From Dendrolimus kikuchii (Eukaryota > Arthropoda > Insecta > Lepidoptera > Lasiocampidae), in contig CM034411.1 of NCBI GenBank assembly GCA_019925095.2, positions 15,686,001 through 15,750,000 on the forward strand: a DNA stretch of 64,000 bases, written 5' to 3'. This document shows positions 23,174 to 34,748 of the stretch, piece by piece. Each line of letters begins with the position of its first letter. The first letter of the stretch is position 1. The notes under the pieces are model-generated. The model saw only the letters and a program-made list of their open reading frames with translations, ran no database searches and was not told the origin of the DNA. The translations under genes were made by a program, and so were the position numbers.

Positions 23174-23381
23174 CTACCTGTCCCGGCAGACATTGTCCTG
23201 CCCTGAAAAAAAATAAAATCTAGTCCCCGATTCTAGTGCCACCTACCGGTTCCAATTGTGAATCTAAACCATCCGGGGACCCACCCAAACACACACAAAA
23301 AGTTTAATCAAAATCAGTAAAGTCGTTCTCAAGTTATGTGCGTACAAACATTTCTAAGATTCATTTTTAAATATAAGAAGA
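23174..23381 (-). mobile_element. Helitron, third subfamily
   Basis: It parallels 39713-39926, but the terminal tetranucleotide is GTAG on the element strand (plus ctac) instead of CTAG. Confidence 0.65.
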
Positions 23382-23734
23382 TTAATATAACTGACATTTA
23401 CTTTGACTCCAAAAATTCATTTTATAAAAAGATTCGTTTAGCCCAAAAATACACTAATTAGACATAGATTGACTGACCGACTAACTTCATTACCTTACAC
23501 ATCTTTGTTATTTTTATTATTAGAGTTTAAATAAATAACAGTGAAGAAATTAAACTGCATGTGTTCACCTATAATTAGTTTTAACATCGAATTGTAAACC
23601 TTAGTCATAAGTCCAATAACTGATCAAATGTACAAAACTGTTGGTGATCATTAATAAAATAAAAATAACAAATGATTTTAACCCTTCTCACGGTATTACA
23701 ATAAACCGATTATAATGCAATTTGCTTTACAAGT

Positions 23735-23830
23735 CTCTGCAGTTGAGTAGACTAAGCGTCTGCCGGACTAGATTACTGGAACAAGTGGACCTAGATTCGA
23801 TGCCTTTTTTTGTAATAAGGTGGACTCCCC
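23735..23830 (+). repeat. Possible tRNA-derived SINE head
   Basis: Contains gttgagtagactaagcgtct and ctagattcgatgcc at SINE-like spacing, but no body. Confidence 0.35.
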
Positions 23831-23933
23831 ACTGCCCGAGAACATGTGTGTAGACTCGCGAGGCCCGCACTATTTTATTTCATTTTATTCGGCATACAAA
23901 CAGTTTATAACTAAGTACATACTACTAAAAATC

Positions 23934-24214
23934 TTTTTTTTTTTTTTTGATGGAAATAGGTTACCATCGCCTATGGTCATTTGCAACACCAGAGGTGCTA
24001 CAAATACGCTGCTGCTCTCTTAAGGGAGACTGGAACCTGGTCTTTAATGCCGGAACACAACTCAAGGTTGTTATAGCGACATACTTTAGATCAGAGGTGG
24101 TAGCCATCCAGTCGGGCAAATGCCCTACCACCTAGCTGTGGGTTGTTTTGCCGCCTCTTACGAAAGGCCGTCCGGCCGCAGGAAATTGTATTCTTTCTCC
24201 GTTCCTGCACGGAT
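23934..24214 (-). repeat. SINE-like copy
   Basis: The tail starts at gatggaaatagg after a long T-run; the rest matches consensus. An older relative occupies 24245-24352. Confidence 0.7.
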
Positions 24215-24451
24215 AAAAATCTAATTTAAATAAATCTATATTTCATTTAAAGTACTTCAGACAGGCTGATAGCCAACCTGGATAATTGTTACCTTGTCTA
24301 TGGACATTTGCCAATCCAAAGTGCTACCAGTGCTGTCGGCCTCGAATGGGGAACGTGGCCATTGAATGAATGAATGAACGAATAAATGAATGAAAACACT
24401 TTATTGTTCACCAAAATTAAAACTACTTTCCTAAAAACTAGATTACATTAC

Positions 24452-24671
24452 ATAACTTCACGCCAGTTCCCTTGCGGGGGAGGCACGATCAACAAATTTA
24501 GGCTATTTCTTACACACCTCACTTGCTTCTTTCACATTCATAACTCTTGTCATGCACGCTCGTCTGTTCTTAAGGCTCCTGACATCACCTTCTGTTAGTA
24601 CACGATCAATTTGATCATGGAAGGTCTGTCGTGGCCTTCCACGACTTCTGCATCCATCCACTTTTGCATTT
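24452..24671 (-). mobile_element. RTE LINE, truncated copy in a LINE tail
   Basis: The copy interrupts an older repeat whose halves lie at 24366-24440 and 24672-24745. The target word tttcctaaaa occurs on both sides (about 24427 and 24669). Confidence 0.75.
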
Positions 24672-24849
24672 CCTAAAACCCAGATACGCTAAATGTTGAA
24701 CAACGGGCGGCCTTATCGCTTAAAGCGATCTCTTTCAGGCTACCCCCTAAACTAAGGAAAACATTAAAACATGACAATGGCGATGTAGACAATAAACAAT
24801 ATAATACATTCAAATTATATGAAATAAGTAAATAAGAGTCTTTATTGTA

Positions 24850-25083
24850 TCTTATACTAATATATAAAGCTGAAGAGTTTGTTTGTTTGAACGCGCTAAT
24901 CTCAGGAAGTACTGATCTGATTTAAAAAAATATTTCAGTGTTAGATAGCCCATTTATCGAGGAAGGCTATAGGCTATATATCATCACGCTAAGACCAATA
25001 GGAGCGGAGCACCAATGAAGAATGTTTCAAAATCGGGGTTGTGTTTAACTTTTATTTAACTATTTCACGCGGACAGAAGCTAG
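24850..25083 (+). mobile_element. Non-autonomous Helitron
   Basis: Same subfamily as 13846-14082, but its 3' end is diverged (cacgcggacagaagctag), leaving only half of the hairpin. Confidence 0.75.
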
Positions 25084-25197
25084 TACTATATAAACATATC
25101 ATAATACACACAGAATAAGCAGCATTATTATACCTGAGAGGACCAGAAATAATTAAAAACTATGATTTTAAAACAGGATACTGACTTAGCTTGTCTT

Positions 25198-25348
25198 GTC
25201 GGCCATTGATGCCGGAACGCAACTCAAGGTTCTTATGGCGGCATACTCCACATAAGGTAGCAGGTCAGATGCCCTAATACCTGGCTGTGGGTTATTTTGT
25301 CACTTCTTACGACAGGCTGCAGAAATCACTAATCTTTTTCCGTTCCGA
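25198..25348 (-). repeat. SINE-like copy, old
   Basis: Only the 5' half is recognisable, with many differences (caactcaaggttcttatggc; ggctgtgggttattttgtc). Confidence 0.55.
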
Positions 25349-25378
25349 TAAAATATAAAGACACGAGTAAAAATAGAG

Positions 25379-25428
25379 AGAAAGTGAGAGAGATAAAGTG
25401 AGAGAGAGAAAGAGAGAGAGAGAGAGGT
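25379..25428 (+). repeat. GA microsatellite
   Basis: Imperfect (ga)n with aag interruptions. Confidence 0.8.
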
Positions 25429-25535
25429 AACACTTTTTTGCACACCAAAATATACAATTACAAAAACAGATCATACTTCAATATTTTCTAGGCAATACAA
25501 TAGGCGGCCTTATCGCTCAAAGCGATCAAAATAAT

Positions 25536-25829
25536 ACATACATACTTATATAACTTCACGCCAGTTCCCTTGCGGGGTAGGCACGAACAACAGAGCGCCA
25601 TTTAGGCTTACTCTTACACACCTCACTTGCTTCTTTGACATTCATAACTCTTGTCATGCACGCTCGCCTGTTCTTAAGGCTCCTGACAACACCTTCTGCT
25701 AGTACACGATCAATTTGATCATGGACGGTGTCGTGGCCTTCCACGACTTCTGCATCCATCCACTTTTGCATTGTATATCCGTTTAATCATGCTTTCATCG
25801 TGCATTCTTTCCACATGCCCGAAACACCG
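25536..25829 (-). mobile_element. RTE LINE, 5'-truncated copy
   Basis: The perfect 12-base duplication gatcaaaataat lies at 25524-25535 and 25830-25841. The target was the repeat phrase ggcggccttatcgctcaaag of another LINE tail. Confidence 0.85.
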
Positions 25830-26154
25830 GATCAAAATAATGATTAAAATTAAATAAATAGTTAATCTGAAGCCTTTCTCAAGCGTCCACTCTCGCTAGG
25901 TCAAGGCTGCATTAAACGGATCTCGAAATAACGGCATAATTAGTTGCAATTCAGGTTTCGCACTCAGTTTATTGCAGTCTGCGCAATTTATGGAGGTTTT
26001 TTTTCAAAATAGTTCGAAATTAAATATCTGATTGCAAAGACGTGACCTTTTTTATGTTTGTTTGTAGGATAACTGGCAAACAGCCCACTTGGTGGTAGGT
26101 GGTTATCGTCACCAAAGGACATGGAGGATGAACAAGGATGCTTTGCCTACGTCT

Positions 26155-26391
26155 ATTTTGCCAGGTGGTAGGACATTTACCCGACTGGATGGCTACCACC
26201 CCTGGTCTAAGGTATATCACTATAACAACCTTGAGTTGTGTTCCGGCATTAGTGACCAGGTTCCAGTCTCCCTTCAGAGAGCAACAGCGCATTTGTAGCA
26301 CTTTTGGTGTTGCAAATGGCCATAGGCCATGGTAGTCGCTTTCCATTAAGTGGGCCGTCTGCCTGTCTGCTGAACTTCTGCAATAAAAAAA
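26155..26391 (+). repeat. SINE-like copy, 5'-truncated
   Basis: Sense copy from ccaggtggtagg to the A-run at 26391. The 90 bases before it (26062-26150) are a different, antisense LINE-tail-like piece. Confidence 0.65.
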
Positions 26392-26399
26392 GACATCGT

Positions 26400-26680
26400 T
26401 AAGAGTTTAAATATCAGGTTACGCCCTTTTTGAAGGCCTTTATTGTATTCTAACGCTCTGGGAGTTCATTCCACAACTGTACACCTATGCGCTACGTGCA
26501 GTGGATGACTTATAAGTGGCTAGGAAGTATGGATGGATTCCCAATCATCGACGAGTGGTGCGTTGATAGAATAGTGACGTAGCACCAAGTCAAATAGCTC
26601 GTCAAAGCGCTCCCCGTCGTACAGACGGTAGAAGACGCTTAGAACACCCACATACACCCCTTCTATGGTTGAGTAATTCT
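26400..26680 (-). repeat. Jockey/CR1-type LINE C-terminal fragment
   Basis: Minus-strand translation gives YVGVLSVFYRLYDGERFDEL and, after shifts, elements of the WNELP...FKKG ending. It lies between two sense SINE copies. Confidence 0.55.
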
Positions 26681-26687
26681 AAACCTT

Positions 26688-27010
26688 ATCCGTGCAGGAA
26701 CGGAGAAAGAATACAATTTCCTGCAGCCTGGCGGCCTGTCGTAGGAGGCGACTAAACAACCCACAGCTAGGTGGTAGGGTATTCGCTCCACTGGATGGCG
26801 ACCACCCCTGGTCTAGAGTATGTCGCCATAACAACCTTGAGTTGTGTTACGGCATTAGTGATTAGGTTACAGTCTCCCTTAAGAGAGCAGCAGCGCATTT
26901 GTAGCAAGCACCTTTGGTGTTGCAAATGTCCATAGGCGATGGTAACCGCTTTCCATCAAGTGGGCCGTCTGCCTGTCTGCTGAACTTCTGCAATAAAAAA
27001 AAATAAAAAA
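26688..27010 (+). repeat. SINE-like copy, complete, sense
   Basis: Full length from atccgtgcaggaacgg to the A-run. A gcaa insertion lies in the cattt-gtagcacc segment. Confidence 0.75.
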
Positions 27011-27871
27011 GGTATTTTGTAGGTACACTTTATCTTCGCCCGCATCATCGTCTAACATTATGTGTGGTTGTCGTAAAACGCGAACCTATTTATCATAAAA
27101 AAGGATTCTATGCCCATGGTCGATACATTAAAAACAAGTTATATAATAAATTCATGATTGTTTTAATATTATCAAAGCAAACATTTCAATCATACGGTAT
27201 TAACATTCCAAAAACAATATTTACATAGCAGAACAAATCAAATAAAAAACTGCCAGTATTTGTAAAAAAAATATGACGTAAAATACATAATGCGTCAACT
27301 CTTTTATCGTATGTTCAAACTGAAGTCTCAAGGGGAACGGCTGAACTGTAAAGGAATGTATAATACCAACGGGTAAGTGGGTATTGCTACACTACAGAAT
27401 ATACACAAGTGGAAGTTAGCTGGAGTAGGAAATTAAACAAGAGATTCAGGACACGTGGTGCAGAGCTCTACTAGATGAGGAGGAGGGGAAAACATTGATT
27501 ATTGATGATACAGTAGTGTCTTAATTTCCATGGAAATAAGAAAATTCCTAGTAGTCACACTGATATATTTAATTTTTAGCCCAAAGAGTAACACAAACTA
27601 CAATATATTCAATCCACCCTAACGTAGATAAATACGAAAGTAGCCTTGTTTGCTTTACGGTTTAACAGTTCTTAATGGAAATTGGAAGACAGACTGTTTT
27701 CCGGAGTAAGACATTCACTACCTTTTGCCTCAACAATAAACTTGAAGGTACCGACATAGTTATGATACTTTGTATGTGCATTTCCTCGAGTTACAAAAAA
27801 AGTATTTCTGAATTTTCGCAAAATCACCTGAAGATAGTGTAAAATGATAGACCACAAATGTCTCCACTGAG
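27011..27871. other. Non-repeat stretch without recognised gene
   Basis: AT-rich sequence with no known repeat family, downstream of the unknown minus-strand gene. Its 3' untranslated region would end before here unless it is unusually long. Confidence 0.35.
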
Positions 27872-28230
27872 AATGTTGAGATGGATATATGGATTGTTAC
27901 AAGAATGGATAAGGTGAGAAATGAGAACAGGGGATCTTTGAAACTTACACCTGTGATTGAAGAATTGAGAGGAAGAAGACTAAAATGGTATGGGCATGTA
28001 ATGAGGAGGGATCAAAATTCACGTGATAGAAAGAACGTTAAACTGCAAGATTGATGGTTAAAAATGGATGGATTGTGTGAAGGATGATAATTATGATTTG
28101 TGGTGTGACAGAAAACATATGTAAGATTAGAGGAGTATGGAAGGAAAAGACATATTGTGCCGACCAGAAATAATTGGGAGACGATGAAAGAAAAGAGAGA
28201 ATAGGGTAAAATAGGACATTAAAATTATAA
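27872..28230 (+). repeat. Old RTE-type LINE fragment
   Basis: Broken frames give MLRWIYG, EELRGRRLKWYGHVMRRD-like text and 'WMDCVKDD'. It lies just past the 3' end of the unknown host gene. Confidence 0.5.
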
Positions 28231-28324
28231 GCTATATAAGGTCAGTATAAAAGAACAAATGCGAAAGAATTCATGGGTAACAACGACTAATAAATAATAT
28301 AAAAATCCTTGTCAATAATTATAT

Positions 28325-28552
28325 TTATGAAAGCGTCAAATTGTCAATGTCACCGTTTAAGGTCTTATCAAAGAAGCAGTTCGAAGGAGGGCCCTTGTGG
28401 GTGAGAATCCTCTGTTCCCTCAATAGTAAATAAAGGAGGAGGTTATACTCTGATGTTGCATTGTGTACCATCTTCAGGGTGGCTTCCAGCTCATCTTGCT
28501 GGGCATCCACTGCTCGGAGACGTTCCAGGCTCAATGTTAGGTATTGGTTCAG
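28325..28552 (-). CDS. Unknown two-TM protein gene, last exon
   Basis: This minus-strand exon encodes 75 residues and a stop. It opens directly after an excellent acceptor: a run of T followed by cag at 28553-28555. It starts in phase 0 and reads LNQYLTLSLERLRAVDAQQDELEATL, continuing with NATSEYNLLLYLLLREQRIL. The first part has a heptad-like, charged-helix pattern; the second is a Leu-rich helix. It follows in frame from the exon at 29374-29687. No AATAAA is seen just downstream. I do not recognise the family. Composition and clean splice phase distinguish it from the surrounding repeats. Confidence 0.6.
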   Translation of the reverse strand: MNQYLTLSLERLRAVDAQQDELEATLKMVHNATSEYNLLLYLLLREQRILTHKGPPSNCFFDKTLNGDIDNLTLS

Positions 28553-29373
28553 CTGAAAAAAAAATATTGAACAGGAGTTACCGTCGTCTATAGATCCTTG
28601 CAAACGTACAGGCGTTGCTAACTCGTTATTGCCATCAAAGAAATGATATCACGCCCTTCTTAAACAACTTCATATCGTAGCGCAGAGGGACATCCTCAGC
28701 GGGAAGTTCCTCCCAGATGGTTCTTGTACATGAAACGGAATGTTTTAGAGAATCGTTGCGTAGCTGAGCAAGAGAACCCAGGGAAAAAATGAGCATTCTG
28801 TCAATGGCGAGAGGTGTGATTGTGAAAACGAGACATTGACACCAGATCAAGAAATTTCTCAAAACACTTTCGTTTATATAGACTATAGCATTGTTATTCG
28901 CTTAGTGCCATATAGGTTTGCGTTCTACCACGATGTTAAGCGAAAATATTGTATGAAATGAAGCGCGCTTCTTTAAAAAGTACTTATTTATACAGGACTC
29001 AAAGACAATAACACGTAGGTTTCAGGTAATAAAGACTGGCAAGGGAATTAGGTACACTCTATTGCCTTTTATTTGACAAAATCGTGAACTGTTAATAATT
29101 TTGGAGCCAAATAGCAAAACCTTGGTTTTATTGCTAGAGTACATCACACAGGCTGGTAACCCACCTGATGGAAAATGGTTGTCATCATTTTGGGACATTT
29201 GCTACATTAAATATACTACTATTACTGCGAAACTCGACGCGGGTACTAGAACTCCTAATATCAGAACACAACTCAAGATTGTTATTGCGGGATACTTTAG
29301 ACCAGGGATGATAGTTATCTAGACGATTATTGTTTAATTAAATAACGCTATAATATAGATTAAAAGACCTCAC
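28553..29373 (-). other. Intron of the unknown gene, with old repeats
   Basis: The 821-bp intron carries a Jockey-type LINE remnant in gene sense near 28640-28745 (IWEELPAEDVPLRYDMKLFKKGVISFL) and an old SINE-like copy at 29130-29323. Both are strongly diverged, which fits a long-lived host intron. Confidence 0.5.
29130..29323 (-). repeat. SINE-like copy, old, in host intron
   Basis: Diverged copy; readable words are cccacctgatgg, ggacatttgc and caagattgttattgc. It supports long residence in the intron. Confidence 0.5.
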
Positions 29374-29687
29374 TTTGTAAATCTTCCTTTCCATCAGCTT
29401 CCTCTGAATCCACTCACATAAATTAATCACAACAACCATTATCACTATGATTCCAGCAATAAATATATCGACTGCTGGTACTTGTTTAAGTGCAGATAAC
29501 CACTCATCTGAGGTCTGATCTTTTATATCTAGTTCTTCTTCTTGGTAAAAATCTGGTACATAGTATTGTGCTGGTAGAAGTACAAGTGCTAGTATGGCAC
29601 TGATGAATATACCTCCAGGTGTACATCCACATATAGCCATTGAAAATTGAATCTCGGTTATATTTCTAACAACATTGTTGATGGTCT
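29374..29687 (-). CDS. Unknown two-TM protein gene, middle exon
   Basis: This exon encodes about 104 residues with two clear hydrophobic segments: GGIFISAILALVLLPAQYYV and, after an acidic loop (QEEELDIKDQTSDEW), VDIFIAGIIVIMVVVINLCEW. A basic stretch (QRKLMERKIYK) follows the second segment. It is bounded by an acceptor (ccctatcag at 29688-29696) and a donor (aaa|gtgagg, GT at 29372-29373). The upstream exon supplies one base of the split first codon and the downstream exon continues in phase 0. Topology suggests a small membrane protein with a loop of about 35 residues. Function is unknown. Confidence 0.6.
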
Positions 29688-29824
29688 CTGATAGGGATTA
29701 CGTTGTCATTACTGACAGAATATTTGTCGTGTTCTTTCTTTACAACTTTGTTTTGATGAGGTCTGTTGCAAGCAATTGTCAAATGATAAGAAGACTAAAG
29801 CGAGAACTACATTACCAAACGTAC

Positions 29825-29969
29825 CGTTCGAAAAGTTCGGCCAAAGACGCTCGCAAATGTTTTTAAGTAACCAGTTACACATCAGCGGAATTTCCGCCAA
29901 GTTCATATGAGCGCCGATCCTCCCGTCGGCGTCACCGAACTTTACGCGCGGTGCAGGTGTGTCGAGCAT
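29825..29969 (-). CDS. Unknown two-TM protein gene, proposed first coding exon
   Basis: The frame opens with a Met at 29969, immediately after an in-frame TAA, and reads MLDTPAPRVKFGDADGR through LMCNWLLKNICERLWPNFSN. It ends at a good donor (aacg|gtacgt, GT at 29823-29824). The intron to the next exon is 137 bp. Joining it to 29374-29687 and 28325-28552 keeps the frame open for about 228 residues. The start context is weak (T at -3). An alternative is that this is an internal exon and that the out-of-frame ORF at 29932-30225 is the true upstream sequence. Confidence 0.5.
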
Positions 29970-30225
29970 TTAACGCTGTTTGTAGCAAATTCTCGTTGAC
30001 AATTAAGTCTGAGAGATGGAGTTTAGGTAATGACGAGTCCAACGTCTGATACATAGAGCTATAACGAAGGGCGCGTTCCTTTAGTATCTCACAACGCCCA
30101 AAATGCTCCGTCTGCCATTCCACTAGGCGACAGCCGTCGTTATGGTTGTACAAACTCTTTGCTGTATTTATGATAGTTTGACTTAATACAGAAAAACAAA
30201 CATTGTGAAAGAAATGTAATGTCAA
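29932..30225 (-). pseudogene. Protein-like ORF adjoining the unknown gene, out of frame
   Basis: This 97-codon frame contains text that looks genuinely coding: SLYNHNDGCRLVEWQTEHFG, then CEILKERALRYSSMYQTLDS and LPKLHLSDLIVNENLLQTAL. It overlaps the proposed first coding exon by 38 bases in another frame. No good donor/acceptor pair that would remove the overlap is visible. It may be the true upstream part of the same gene separated by a one-base indel (sequence error or pseudogene lesion), an upstream ORF in the 5' leader, or an exon with a splice I missed. No domain is recognised. Confidence 0.35.
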
Positions 30226-30445
30226 TTGGTGAAAATATATTTGGGTTATATAATATTATTACTTAGAACTTAGAGTTTTAAAATAAAAGAGGCGGAGTTC
30301 AGCAGACCATTGTGTGCATCGAAAATGAACAACGCCATCTAGGGACGTACATCGTAATCATAGATGTGATTTAAATAATGTCATTACACTTTACTTAATT
30401 AAAAATATATGGTATTTTCGACAGATATTATATCTTCAGCAGATT

Positions 30446-30680
30446 TTTTTTATTGCTGAAGTAAAGACAAGCTGATGCTGATCGAGTGGATACCGTCGCC
30501 TATGGACATTTGCAACACCTAAGATGTTACTCACGTGCTGCCAGACTCAAAAGAGGGACTGAAACCTGGCCATTGTTGCCAGAATACAAATCAAGGTTGT
30601 TATAGCGGTATACTCTAGTCTAGGGGAATTAGACATCCAGAGACAAACCCATTATCACCTAGCAATCAAGTATTATAGCT
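30446..30680 (-). repeat. SINE-like copy, old
   Basis: T-run, then taccgtcgcctatggac and caaggttgttatagcgg; the 5' portion has decayed. Confidence 0.55.
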
Positions 30681-31130
30681 TTTTGAACAAAAAATGTATA
30701 CTGCCCGCTTCGTCTGGCTGCTTTGGATCTAGTCATATCCAACAATACATTTATTTCCTATTGTAACAGTTCAGCAGACATACATAGCAGCTCGCTCCAA
30801 CCTCTTATACTAAATTTTGTATAATGTTTTTATCTTGCCAAGCTGTAAGGAATTTATGGAGACATATTGCAGCATAGCATTTTAGTACGTCATGTCATGA
30901 TCTAAGGTCATGTCATTATTATAACTATAACATTATTTTTCTTTCTTTTTATTGTGTGTTGGTCTTATTGAGTATGCATTGTTTGCTACAACTCCATTAA
31001 TTCTTCAAAAAGTAATTCTGTAACACACTTCTGTACAAAACTTATAAAAAAAAAGAATTTGAGATATAAATGGAATATGAAATATAAAAAAAAAAAAACA
31101 ATATTTAGTTAGACGTATTGCTGGGGAGTT

Positions 31131-31286
31131 TCTTGCCGGTTCTTCTCCTTGACAACATTAACACGTTGCGAAGCGGTGTACATAGAATAAGAAGTAAAAG
31201 TTAAATTTTAACTTACATGTATGACCTTCAAAAAGTGTTCTCCAGTGGAACTAATTTTAAATAAAAACTTTTGAATTTGAATTTGA
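31131..31286 (+). repeat. LINE 3' tail ending in gaattt repeats
   Basis: It contains gggagtttcttgccggttc and ctccagtggaactaatttt and ends aatttgaatttgac. A second copy in antisense lies at 46875-47055. Confidence 0.6.
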
Positions 31287-31560
31287 CGGGCAGACGTCCT
31301 GATGAAAAGCAGTTACCATCAGCTATGGACATTCGTAATAACAAATGTGCTACCAATATGCTGCCACTCTTTAAAGGGCGACTGGAATCTGGCCACTAAT
31401 GTCGGAACATAATTCTAGTTTGTTATGGCTGCTTACTCTAAACCAGGGATGGTATCTATCCAGATACAATAACCTACCTAGCTGCGGCTTGTTTTGTCGC
31501 CTCTTACGACAGGCCGCCTGGCAGCAAGAAAGTGTATTCTTCCTTCATTCCTGTACAGAT
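31287..31560 (-). repeat. SINE-like copy, diverged
   Basis: All segments are present with about 15-20 percent differences by eye. It lies directly at the end of the preceding LINE tail. Confidence 0.6.
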
Positions 31561-31937
31561 AAAAAATACATGATGTATTTATAGCTTTTCGCACGAATGT
31601 TCAATGCGCGCTGCGTCTGATTGGTTTGGACCTATTGATATCCGACAATACGTACTACGATTTGCTCTCATTTTAGTTTATCGCAATGGTTTTATTATTT
31701 TTTTATCTCGTTCTACCCTGACGTTAATTGCTTGGTTTTTACGCGTATTTCTTGGTAAAACATATTTTTATGATTTAAGTCACTACCAGGAAATAACAAC
31801 GTTTGTAGAATAAAAATAGATTACGTGCATGTAAATCTACGTACAGCAGGATTCCGTAGAGTAGCCATCCAGACAAGTATGGGGGGGGGGCTATTGTATG
31901 ATGTAGGAGTTTGACAAATAAAATATACTAGCACCTG

Positions 31938-32277
31938 CCAGCGTATCTTTGTTCGGTGTTTCCGTAATGATGACGTATTTGTGAGAACCAACGTAACCGA
32001 CATAGCTCGCAAGATTAGCAAGTTGAACTGGCAGTGGGCCGGTCACGTCTGTCCCAGAACCAACGGCCGATGGAGCAACGAGTCCTGGAGTAGCGACCGG
32101 GTCTCGGCAAACATAGCGTAGGATACCCTCCAGCCCGTTGGACAGACGACCTGCCCAAATTCACCGGCAGGAGCTGAATGAGAAAGACGGGACACCGAGA
32201 CACGTCACGCGCAAAATTGGGAAGGCTTCTGTCCAGCAATGGACAGAGACTGACTGTAGAAGAAGAAATCATAACAA
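31938..32277 (+). repeat. RTE-like LINE 3' fragment
   Basis: Frame VRTNVTDIARKISKLNWQWAGH followed by broken RPPxRWTDDL-like and 'VQQWTETD' text, ending gaagaagaaatcat. Confidence 0.55.
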
Positions 32278-32469
32278 GCGCCTGTGTACGAAACTCGTAC
32301 GTACATTTTTCAGACTCAGGAATTTAGGTGAACACGCGCGAATATTGCTTCTAACAGCAGTACAAACGTCAGTCATCAAGGTAACTGTCGCGTCTCTCTA
32401 GGGTCTTCTTCTTCTTTATCTATAATGTATGTATATAATCTATAATGAGGTTTTACCTCAACTACCCAT

Positions 32470-33040
32470 TTTTTATTTTTTTTTATGCAGGGAAAATCCG
32501 TTTGAGAACTAAGCCGCGACAAGGACAGAACCTTGGGGGGATAATTCGCAACCTAGTGTGGGATTCGCCAGGTCGGGGGTGGCACTAGCATGCTCAGTCA
32601 CAACTGGTGCCATGCTATTGCCATTCTCCGGTTAGGTATACCCACTAAAACCCCTGGGTGTTCCGTCCTTCGCCTTATGCCAGGGCTACGGGTATATGAC
32701 TTAGCCTCTCCGCAGCCCTGGCAGGTGTGGGCCTCGCGAGGCCTCTTCCACTGCCAGGGGACTACTTTATTCCCCGACATCATCATGCTCTCTAGGCGTG
32801 GGGCGGTTTGTAACTCGCCCCATGGGGGGAGAGGTGAGCGCGAGCGGAACACTCGCGTCCCCATCTCGACGGCACCTCAACTATCCACCGGTAACTGGCT
32901 TTGAAGCTGCTGAAGTCTTTTCCGCATGGCGATGGCTTCGCAGCAGCTCTCGTTGGCCAATGTGCGGCGTTCGGTGGCCATCTCGGGCTTTAGGTGGCCA
33001 AACGGTCGCGTGTACTCACCGGTGCATATCAAAACATCTC
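32470..33040 (-). mobile_element. R1-type LINE 3' region, variant
   Basis: Antisense 3' end (T-run, then gggaaaatccgtttgagaac) and the GC-rich region with gggtgttccgtccttcgcc. The upstream part differs from 7218-7790, with an Arg/Ala-rich frame (TGEYTRPFGHLKPEMATERR-like). Confidence 0.55.
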
Positions 33041-33294
33041 CATCCATATCACGGGATGATATAAATCCTACATACTTTTATGATTATTATGTTATACTTG
33101 CTTTGTTCAGCATGAGACCCAAAACTAGTGTGATAACCTTTAACGCGGTCAGTCAGCTGATCGCAATTCCGTTATCAGTCTTACGTCAGTTTCATATCTA
33201 TTTTTGCTTTACATCGTCAAATTATAAATGATCTTTTAGTTTGGTTTTTGTATTTGGCTAATTTCTTATAAGGAAGGTGTGTCTAAAGATATCT

Positions 33295-33614
33295 ATCCGT
33301 GCAGGAACGGAGAAAGAATACAATTTCCTGGGGCCTGGCGGCCTGTAGTAAGAAGCGACTAAACAACCCACAGCCAGGTGGTAGGGTATTTGCTCGACTG
33401 GATGGCGACCACCCCTGGTCTAGAGTATGCCGCCAACAACCTTGTGTTGTGTTCCATTAGTGACCAAGTTCCAGTCTCCTTTAAGAGAGCAGCAGCGCAT
33501 TTGTAGCACCTTTGGTGTTGCAAATGTCCATAGGCGATGGTAACCGCTTTCCATCAAGTGGGCCGTATGCCTGTCTGCTGAACTCCTGCAATAAAAAAAT
33601 AAATAAATAAAAAA
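33295..33614 (+). repeat. SINE-like copy, complete, sense
   Basis: From atccgtgcaggaacgg to an aaataaataaataaa tail; small deletions lie in ccgccaacaacc. Confidence 0.75.
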
Positions 33615-33894
33615 TCCTGCAAATAAACACAAGAACAACACAAGAAGTGCACAAAATGAATGTTCTTGAGATTCCTTGCTCCTCTACGAGCGCTGTCAAA
33701 TGATTTTATCGAAGATTTGATTTGAAAGATATCTTGCAAATTTCTTGGAGGTGGAGGACCGGCCATTGGGAGGATCACTTACCCTCTGTAAGAAACAAAA
33801 ACTAATCTATCCCACGGGAACAGTACGTTTTTCCGGAATAAAAATAGCCCATAGCCCAGACTATAATCTATATCTATGCCAAACATCCAGATAC

Positions 33895-34406
33895 TGTTAC
33901 GAGTTGCAGAACTCGAATTAAAATGCCGTTGGAATTATTATAGAGTTTATTAGAACTATACAAACACGTACAACACAGATACGAATATAACCGAACGCAA
34001 TAAGTCCAAACGTAATGCAGAAGATCGTAATTCAAATACACGCGCAAAGTCCGTCACTAAATAGATTACCGAATGTACACAATACTTGCTTCGCTTGTGG
34101 TTATCGCTCGACTGACTCATCTCTCCATTAGGGCATTGCTTTATACTGCACAGATGCAATATGTCTGCCCGGCCGCGTGACCGACATTCTTAGAATCAGT
34201 TTGTACTTTTAAATCCGAGACACCTGGCAGTGATCACAATACAACAATAGGCCGTAAATGATTACAATACATAATGGGCTGTTTTTTTATCATTTTTTTT
34301 AAACACAAAGTAAACATAAGAAGTCCAAATGGCGAAAAGGTAATAAAATGTGTTTCTACAGGTACGCAGGTGTGGATTTGTCTTTGTCTGCACCTAGGTC
34401 GTAACA
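33895..34406 (-). repeat. Solo LTR
   Basis: Duplication atac at 33891-33894 and 34407-34410. It matches 38304-38802 in antisense, with more divergence in the middle. Confidence 0.8.
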
Positions 34407-34494
34407 ATACGTTCAGCCGTTCTGGTGTGATACGACAAAAAATGTGACATAGATAGATAGATAACACTTTATTATACACTAATACAATAATAAA

Positions 34495-34748
34495 AAAACT
34501 TCGTTTAAAAAAACCGACTACAAAAACTAAAAACTACATAATAACTTATTTCTAAAGCTATTATTATTAATAATATATATTATCTAAAACATCTTAAAGT
34601 CGGTGGTTAGTAATTTTCAAAAAAATATAGTAGTTTTTATGTTTTACTTTGCAATAGATAGATAATATATAGTATTAATAATAATAGCTTTAGAAATAAG
34701 TTATTATGTACTTTTTAGGTTTGAAGTCGGTTTTTTTAAACAAAGTTT
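34495..34748. repeat. Palindromic MITE
   Basis: The arms aaaaccgactacaaaaac / gaagtcggtttttttaaac and acataataacttatttctaa / ttagaaataagttattatgt are inverted around a centre near 34620. Confidence 0.65.

Noticed and set aside
33740..33790. Good-looking minus-strand splice donor (agg|gtaagtg) with a Pro-rich frame (MAGPPPPRNLQDIF)
   Set aside because: The supposed exon side is Helitron-type repeat text and no partner acceptor is seen.
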